This document shows, piece after piece, positions 55,185-59,961 of a stretch of DNA of 59,961 bases. The translations under genes and the position numbers were made by a program. The notes beneath the pieces are model-generated. The model was not told the origin of the DNA. It did not search any database and saw nothing but the letters and a program-made list of their open reading frames with translations. Position 1 is the first letter of the stretch, and each line of letters opens with the position of its first letter. The stretch is from Robiginitomaculum sp. (GTDB lineage Bacteria; Pseudomonadota; Alphaproteobacteria; Caulobacterales; Maricaulaceae), in assembly GCA_021776515.1 (NCBI GenBank), contig JAJFFS010000020.1:1-59961 (forward strand), given 5' to 3'.

Positions 55185-55269
55185 AGTGTAAAATTCCAAA
55201 AGAAAATAGAATTTCTAATACACTCAGTCTTTGGCCTGGGATAGTAACAATTTTGTGTGACGACAGGTG

Positions 55270-55830
55270 CTACCGGCTCCAGCATGTGCCTTTGGGTTGA
55301 TCTTTAATATCTATCCATGCCCGCTTCTTGTGATTGCTAACATTTCCATACGCAGCAATTGCCCACCCGCCACCATCATGAAAAGAGGCAATTCGCCATT
55401 CCTTGCCGAACTGGGCGGCACAAAAACGGTTTGCCATGTCTATCGTTTCAAATTTTGAACCTGCCACTTCCGGCGTGGTCGCAATAATGCCCCCACTCCA
55501 ATATTGTTGCTTCCTCATCATGGTCGGAACCGGCTCGTTTATATCTTTGAAGCACAGAACAGGTAATTCAACGGAGCACACAGTGTCACCTTGATACGGG
55601 TTACATTTTTTTCTGGAAGTGGTGTTGCCAGAGCACGAGGCAAATGCTGTCCCGATGTTATTATCTGACGGTATTGGATTCAGGGCAAAGGTCAGCCCTT
55701 TTTCAGGTGCAGCTGGTTTTTCCGCCTCAGTTAAGGTTTGGGCACTCACAGAAAAGGCACCTGTGTAGCAGATAATCACAAACGCAAATTTCAAAATGCG
55801 GATAGTATTTGTGTGAAGCACATCGAGCAT
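55270..55830 (-). CDS. Secreted protein with cysteine-rich C-terminal domain, function unknown
   Basis: A protein of about 186 residues with an N-terminal signal sequence (ILKFAFVIICYTGAFSVSAQ, cleavage near SAQT). ATG at 55830 is used; a GTG at 55845 is in frame. Residues about 68-186 (CSGNTTSRKKCNPYQGDTVC, LPVLCFKDINEPVP, YWSGGII, SKFETIDMANRFCAAQFGKEWRIASFHDGGGW split, AWIDIKDQPKGTCWSR) are the domain shared with the next gene. The WR-x-x-x-F-H-D-G-GGW pattern recurs in uncharacterised exported proteins of diverse bacteria as I recall them. It is the first gene of a leftward operon of three, with the palindromic site 84-101 bases upstream. Confidence 0.7.
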   Translation of the reverse strand: MLDVLHTNTIRILKFAFVIICYTGAFSVSAQTLTEAEKPAAPEKGLTFALNPIPSDNNIGTAFASCSGNTTSRKKCNPYQGDTVCSVELPVLCFKDINEPVPTMMRKQQYWSGGIIATTPEVAGSKFETIDMANRFCAAQFGKEWRIASFHDGGGWAIAAYGNVSNHKKRAWIDIKDQPKGTCWSR

Positions 55831-55913
55831 TTTTATCGCATTCACCTAAAATTACGGGTTCAGAGCAACATCGCCATTTGCTCATATTTTAGCAGAGTAT
55901 GGATGTTCACCTA

Positions 55914-55931
55914 TCCCATAAATATGGGGGT
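55914..55931. promoter_or_regulatory. Copy 4 of the palindromic site, before the secreted-protein operon
   Basis: CCCATAAATATGGGGGTA: CCCAT and ATGGG inverted repeats with four-base centre AAAT. Read leftward it is TACCCCCATATTTATGGG, in the same orientation relative to its gene as copies 2 and 3. It precedes the operon that includes the response regulator, so autoregulation is possible. Confidence 0.6.
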
Positions 55932-56106
55932 AAGGTAGGCGTTGAAAGAGATCTGAGTTTTTTGCACCAAAGCCCCAAAGCAAATAACCTTGAGGGCAAT
56001 TATGAAGCAAAGTATCATGAGCGATATGCAGTGATGGTTTCAGGCCAAATTGAATTGAATCTAACCGTACCAGCATTCTACCAGTTGCTTCCCCCATGCT
56101 TCCCTG

Positions 56107-56238
56107 ATGAGAATAGCAAATCACCGCATTTATGCTAAGCTGTTGAAAATATTGGTGCGCTTAGACACGGAAACCTCGAACCAGTTTTGGGAGGATTTGG
56201 AGGAGTGGGAAGGGCAATTAAGGAAGCCAAAACTTTAA
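56107..56238 (+). CDS. Small open frame, possible 43-residue protein
   Basis: ATG at 56107 opens a frame ending TAA at 56238 with protein-like composition (RIYAKLLKILVRLDTETSN, FWEDLEEWEGQLRKPKL). There is no good ribosome-binding site, and the frame is closed 40 bases upstream. It may be a small helical protein (antitoxin-sized) or the 3' remnant of a lost gene. The rest of the 55932-56289 gap shows nothing I can support. Confidence 0.3.
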   Translation: MRIANHRIYAKLLKILVRLDTETSNQFWEDLEEWEGQLRKPKL

Positions 56239-56289
56239 CTATTAAGGTGGGTCAAGTTTAGAGAGCAAAGGAGATTAGCGTGCCATTTA

Positions 56290-57654
56290 TTACCAGTAGA
56301 TAGCAATAATTTCAACGTCGAGAAGACGCGGTTGTGCATGATTTTTGTCTTCCGTCGCACTTACATTTGCCGTGGGCCATACAGGAGAGGTTGACGGAAA
56401 AAGTGAAAGTCCACTTGAGTTTCGTGCAGTGTCTCTAAACTCAAGGTCTTTTGATGGATCAATCCGTGCGTCTACCAGACCGCATAAAAGATCGCTAACA
56501 ACCAAAAATGCACTTCGTTGATCCGAAGCGCTATTAACCCGAGTTTGCAATTTGATAATCTCATCTTCTATCTGGGCATTCTGTTTCTTTGTTAAAGTTT
56601 TGCCCATTTCTTTCAACATCGCATTCTTATATAAACCAAGTGCTATTGCCAGCCGATCTTCGTTGGAGTCTGAGACGATATTTTGCTGATCATCATTAAA
56701 TGGCAACAGGCTTGCTTTACTGATCTGTTCCACGAGATCAGGTGTTAGTTCGCTAAAGAGGTCTACGAGCTTAACTGGCGTCCACGAAGGTTGCAGTGCA
56801 CTGCGGGAGACCCGCCCCATCATGATAAACTCAGCGTCCGAAAAGAGAACTCTGCGGATGTCTTTCCAGTATGCAAGGTGTTCGGTGACGCCTACAATTT
56901 CTAAAGGTTTTTCTTCCAGATCCAACCCCGCTATAGCATCTCGATGGGCCACATATTCCACGCCCCCAATTGTCACCACTGCATAGTCGAGTGCCTCAGC
57001 TCGAATGGGTATAAGTCCAGCAAGCAGACGCTGTAAAATCTTGTTTATCGGCTGAGTTTCTACCAAAGCGGCTAGAGCACCACTTGCCTCGAACATTTGT
57101 GGAAAATCCTCGGCCATACCCGTGAATTCAGATACCATTGTGCCAAGGCGGAATACTGGATCAGAAGTTAATTTTACTCGAAACTCAACGAGCGAGCCCC
57201 TTAATAATTCTTCCGCTTTTACCACTATGGAAGTGTCAGTGATAGATAGCAGCTCTTTCGTATCATTAACAGTTTTGCAAGTCTGTGATGGCGGTTCCAC
57301 AAGGCGAATATCGGGTATTCTATGAAAGTCACCAAACCAAGATTGGACAGTCGCTTTACGTGAAGTCTGTATCGTACTGCTATTGCTTGTTTGGAAGCGT
57401 GATGTCAGCTCTGACTTTGCTATTAGAGGGGAACTAACACCGATTGTACCACCAACTTCAGTTTGGTGTTCGTCAGCAAACTGCTCGGATGTGCTCTCTA
57501 CTACCTCACCTGTTTGTGAAGAAAGCAAACTACGCAAGCTCACTTCATCAAGATAAACAAATTCTCGTAAGGGCCTATTTGCACCATCTAGGTGATCTTT
57601 AGACGTGTTGCGTTCTTGCCCAAACCAACTTTTTACCCAAGCAGTAAACCTCAT
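56290..57654 (-). CDS. DUF6414-like protein coupled to an AAA+ ATPase
   Basis: A 454-residue protein without signal peptide or membrane helices. The segment REFVYLDEVSLRSLLSSQTGEVVE near residue 31 is the pattern I associate with DUF6414 proteins. A central beta-rich part contains ALDYAVVTIGGVEYVAHRD and LEIVGVTEHLAYWKDIRRVLFSD; the C-terminal third is helical (EDRLAIALGLYKNAMLKEMGKTLTKKQNAQIEDEI split). Its ATG overlaps the stop codon of the AAA+ gene (TAATG), so the two are made together, and it may be a regulator, adaptor or effector of that ATPase. Function is unknown; family assignment is by recall. Confidence 0.55.
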   Translation of the reverse strand: MRFTAWVKSWFGQERNTSKDHLDGANRPLREFVYLDEVSLRSLLSSQTGEVVESTSEQFADEHQTEVGGTIGVSSPLIAKSELTSRFQTSNSSTIQTSRKATVQSWFGDFHRIPDIRLVEPPSQTCKTVNDTKELLSITDTSIVVKAEELLRGSLVEFRVKLTSDPVFRLGTMVSEFTGMAEDFPQMFEASGALAALVETQPINKILQRLLAGLIPIRAEALDYAVVTIGGVEYVAHRDAIAGLDLEEKPLEIVGVTEHLAYWKDIRRVLFSDAEFIMMGRVSRSALQPSWTPVKLVDLFSELTPDLVEQISKASLLPFNDDQQNIVSDSNEDRLAIALGLYKNAMLKEMGKTLTKKQNAQIEDEIIKLQTRVNSASDQRSAFLVVSDLLCGLVDARIDPSKDLEFRDTARNSSGLSLFPSTSPVWPTANVSATEDKNHAQPRLLDVEIIAIYW

Positions 57655-58889
57655 TATGTATCCTCACTTACTGTTTGACGCCGTGGCCGACTCGCTACGC
57701 GCTCATATGCCAACGCCAAATCTTCAGCTGAGATTTTGTCGCGCTGGTTTTCTGCTGCAAGCAGAGCTGCTTCGGTCCAAATAGATGTCAGTTCGGCTGC
57801 CGACCATCCTTCTGTGAGGCTCGCAATATCTTCAATTGGAAGCTCAATGTCCGTCTGCAAGCGACTTTCATCTATCTTAAGAATCTCAAAGCGATCAGCA
57901 AGCAATGGTAAACCAAACTCAATCTCCCAATCAAACCGTCCAGGACGGGTAAGTGCTGGATCAAGGGTTTCAACTCTGTTAGTTGCTGCAATGACAACAA
58001 CACTTTTATCTTTGTTGTCAAATCCATCCATAAGAGTCAGCAATTGCGCAACTAACCGCTTTGAAGATTCATGACTATCCCCAGTGCGTCGCTCTGCAAT
58101 GCTATCTATTTCGTCAAAAAAGATGATTGCCCGACCTGACTCACTAGCCGTTGCAGCATCAAAAATCATGCGAAGCGTACTTTCAGTATCACCTAACCAT
58201 TTGCTGATTATTGAAGGCCCACTTACTAAGAAGAAATCAGCTTCTGACTCATGCGCTATGATGCGGGCGAGATGGGTCTTCCCTGTTCCTGGAGGGCCTG
58301 AAAAAAGAATTCCCTTTACCGGCCTCGCGCCGATTTTATCTAGATACTTGCGGCCCTTAAATTGCGTTTCAATAAGTTGACGTGCACGTTTAATGACATG
58401 TGGATATCCCCCGAAGTCCTTAAAGCTAGGCCCGTCTGTACCCTTATCAACTAAATATTCTTTTATGGCTTCCTTGGTATCAAGCTCAAAATCTCGACTT
58501 CGGATTGGCACGTCAGAAATAATTCGAACAAGGCCGTCAATATCATTGTACTCGACGGTATTATTAACTGCGACATCCAAATTTTGGTCGTTGTGAACTG
58601 GTTTGATATTTATGCCATTATCGAGCAACACGGAGCCGTCTTCGAGGACAAGTTTGATAATTGCGATGGAGTTTTTCTCTATCCATGTTTCTGGCGGAGC
58701 TTGCTTCCAGCCGTTATCATCATCAACAAACAAAATGTCACCACGGCACGGTAGTTTTTCGCCAAGGCCAGTTACTGTCGCATTTTTCCCATCTTGAAGG
58801 TGAACATGAACGGTTTGGTCGTCGTCATCAACACTGATGACTTTCATAAGTTTTCCTATGACAATATCCTGTTCTAAGTCCGTATTCAT
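57654..58889 (-). CDS. Cdc48/proteasomal-ATPase-like AAA+ ATPase, single AAA domain
   Basis: A 411-residue ATPase. Residues 1-150 are a beta-rich N-domain with OB-like features (VIGKLMKVISVDDDDQTVHVHLQDG, KLPCRGDILFVDDDNGW). The AAA domain has FKDFGGYPHVIKRARQLIE (linker), Walker A GPPGTGKTH, pore-loop region SKWLGDTE, Walker B IIFFDEIDSI, sensor 1 ATNRVETLD, the Arg fingers in ALTRPGRFDWEIEFG, and a C-terminal lid with WSAAELTSIWTEAALLA (sensor 2 region). Such ATPases unfold or remodel protein substrates. A single-AAA form of this type is uncommon in alphaproteobacteria, and its setting in an island next to DUF6414 suggests a mobile cargo system. Confidence 0.85.
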   Translation of the reverse strand: MNTDLEQDIVIGKLMKVISVDDDDQTVHVHLQDGKNATVTGLGEKLPCRGDILFVDDDNGWKQAPPETWIEKNSIAIIKLVLEDGSVLLDNGINIKPVHNDQNLDVAVNNTVEYNDIDGLVRIISDVPIRSRDFELDTKEAIKEYLVDKGTDGPSFKDFGGYPHVIKRARQLIETQFKGRKYLDKIGARPVKGILFSGPPGTGKTHLARIIAHESEADFFLVSGPSIISKWLGDTESTLRMIFDAATASESGRAIIFFDEIDSIAERRTGDSHESSKRLVAQLLTLMDGFDNKDKSVVVIAATNRVETLDPALTRPGRFDWEIEFGLPLLADRFEILKIDESRLQTDIELPIEDIASLTEGWSAAELTSIWTEAALLAAENQRDKISAEDLALAYERVASRPRRQTVSEDT

Positions 58890-58939
58890 TAGTTTGCCTT
58901 GATCGTTGATTATGTATTTATATCTCGATTCAAACGTAC

Positions 58940-58949
58940 CCGTTAACGG
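58940..58949. promoter_or_regulatory. 10-base palindrome upstream of the AAA+ gene
   Basis: CCGTTAACGG is a self-complementary sequence 51 bases before the AAA+ start, with a T run on its right side. As it has no loop it is better read as a protein-binding site than as a hairpin. A promoter for the AAA+ operon probably lies between here and 58889. Confidence 0.3.
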
Positions 58950-59026
58950 TTTTTATTAGAAGGGTTTTTATCTACTCTGAAATATTAGCTTCCCCAGAGT
59001 CTCAAATTTTAAATCATATATTTGAG

Positions 59027-59317
59027 TTAAAACAACTGCCCTTGCCGACTGGCTTCCATGTAGATCTGCCATTCCTTGCTTTTAGCTTCTTCATCTAGCC
59101 AGTCACTTACAAACTGAAGAACACCACCGCCATGGGCTTCGATTATGCCGGGCTTGTGGAAATATGATCTATAGCCTGTGTCTGTTATTGGTAATGGCGA
59201 ACGAGGTGGGTTAATGGCCTCAATCTCCAAATGAGAGATTATGGCCATATCAAGTGGAGTGTATCGAGCTTCGATCTCTATGCCTTGCCATATGAATTTG
59301 TAAGTTTCTGCCTCCAT
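59027..59317 (-). CDS. Conserved small protein of mobile elements, downstream of ardA
   Basis: A 96-residue protein starting MEAETYKFIWQGIEIEARYTP, with LEIEAINPPRSPLPITDTGYRSYFH and a C-terminal FVSDWLDEEAKSKEWQIY. The ATG follows the ardA stop by one base and GGAG lies eight bases upstream, so translation is coupled. Proteins of this pattern occur next to antirestriction genes in proteobacterial integrative elements and plasmids as I recall; the function is unknown. Confidence 0.65.
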   Translation of the reverse strand: MEAETYKFIWQGIEIEARYTPLDMAIISHLEIEAINPPRSPLPITDTGYRSYFHKPGIIEAHGGGVLQFVSDWLDEEAKSKEWQIYMEASRQGQLF

Positions 59318-59318
59318 C

Positions 59319-59837
59319 TCAATGACTCCAAAACACATGAATTTCTTCAAAGTTTGTCTCAAAGGCGATAATGTCGTTGATCTCTAAATCATGCGCCATG
59401 CGCTCATAATCAATGTAGAAGCTCAAGCTGTTTGGAATTTCCGTTGTTGCCTCGGTGATCTCTTCGGCAAACTCAGCCAATGATGCGTAGACTCCAGCAT
59501 AATGACCTTCCATTGAGGTTTTGGCATCTTCTATGTTATTGTAATGCTCCATGAGCTTGGCACCCACCATGCCGTGTTCAGAGATAAAGCCTGCAATCTC
59601 AACCACAGTTTCAATGCTCTGATATTCAGATATAGCCACACGTTCAAAACCTTGGGTGTCATGTATGGCGTATTCCTCTGCACCACGCATTGGTGAAGCC
59701 TGTAACATGGCTCTGATTTCATCATGGATGCTCCCTACATCCTGATTGGCATCAATCCATGCCCCATGGAGTATGCCATTATTATATGAAGCCAGACAGG
59801 CCACATAGATTTCTATCTTGTCTGTTGTTTCTCCCAT
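59319..59837 (-). CDS. ardA: ArdA-type antirestriction protein
   Basis: A 172-residue acidic protein of the usual ArdA length. IYVACLASYNNGILHGAWIDA at the N-terminus, ASPMRGAEEYAIHDTQGFE, AELAAFI-like helix (VVEIAGFISEHG), YAGVYASLAEFAEEITEATTEIPNSLSFYIDYERMAHDLE split, and a terminal VFWSH are all typical. ArdA mimics DNA and blocks type I restriction enzymes, helping incoming mobile DNA to establish. AAGGAGG lies eight bases before the ATG. It supports the view that the region is an integrative, perhaps conjugative, element. Confidence 0.9.
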   Translation of the reverse strand: MGETTDKIEIYVACLASYNNGILHGAWIDANQDVGSIHDEIRAMLQASPMRGAEEYAIHDTQGFERVAISEYQSIETVVEIAGFISEHGMVGAKLMEHYNNIEDAKTSMEGHYAGVYASLAEFAEEITEATTEIPNSLSFYIDYERMAHDLEINDIIAFETNFEEIHVFWSH

Positions 59838-59858
59838 TTTAAAGCCTCCTTGAAATAG

Positions 59859-59876
59859 GGGTTGCACATGCAACCC
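59859..59876. promoter_or_regulatory. Inverted repeat before ardA
   Basis: GGGTTGCA-CA-TGCAACCC, eight-base perfect arms, 22 bases upstream of the ardA ATG. It overlaps the leader and could be an operator or an RNA hairpin near the ribosome-binding site. The rest of 59877-59961 shows no gene start I can support. Confidence 0.5.
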
Positions 59877-59961
59877 TTGGAAGCCTCTTAAAACGGGGTG
59901 TGCAAACGGAGGTAAAAATCGATGGGGTCTAGGTGCGGCCCACAGGCGAAGCCGAGGACAC

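Noticed and set aside
58940-58955. Intrinsic terminator (palindrome plus T run)
   Set aside because: The palindrome has no loop and no gene on the plus strand ends here; an operator is more likely.

Overview
The window reads as a piece of an alphaproteobacterial chromosome of moderate GC content. Support comes from the rod-shape operon mreB-mreC-mreD-mrdA-rodA, the pairing of cysE with a DUF3126 gene, a coaBC-dut-cysK run, gluQ and type I queF. No rRNA or complete tRNA is present, so the genus cannot be named.

Bases 1-39,740 look like core and lineage-specific chromosome. The left edge cuts into the 5' end of an IS3-type transposase gene. Next come a small secreted protein with a lysine-rich tail, a Sel1/SPOR protein, an exported M20 peptidase, a helical-repeat protein, coaBC-dut, cysK, an HNH nuclease, a carboxylesterase and gluQ. 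An MFS transporter and a two-gene RND efflux operon behind a TetR-like palindrome follow. Then cysE-DUF3126, a leftward run (Na+-coupled transporter, queF, two tandem bacteriohemerythrins), a six-PAS hybrid histidine kinase, the rod-shape operon, miaA and serB (divergent with overlapping start codons), a patatin-like lipoprotein, and an alkyl sulfatase / GMC dehydrogenase / aldehyde dehydrogenase group that would oxidise alkyl sulfates to fatty acids.

From about 39,746 to the right edge the window enters a genomic island. Its left border is a 3' fragment of a tRNA-Arg(ACG) gene beside a tyrosine recombinase, so the intact tRNA and the other end should lie beyond the window. The island starts with a compact phage-like module (integrase, unknown protein, AlpA-like regulator, HTH/DnaT-like replication protein, unknown protein).

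The most unusual part is 43.7-55.9 kb. It holds two exported proteins, each with seven copies of a roughly 52-residue beta-propeller-like repeat (the larger with a second, different seven-copy array), a seven-helix membrane histidine kinase, a NarL/LuxR-type response regulator, and two exported or membrane proteins sharing an unrecognised C-terminal domain. A palindrome-like site (consensus CCCATRAATATGGGGG) precedes these genes, and a related site lies next to the small secreted-protein gene at the far left, whose lysine-rich tail also matches that of one propeller protein. I infer a two-component-controlled set of surface proteins.

The island ends in this window with a Cdc48-like AAA+ ATPase coupled to a DUF6414-type protein (possible defence or quality-control pair) and an ArdA antirestriction gene, typical cargo of mobile elements.
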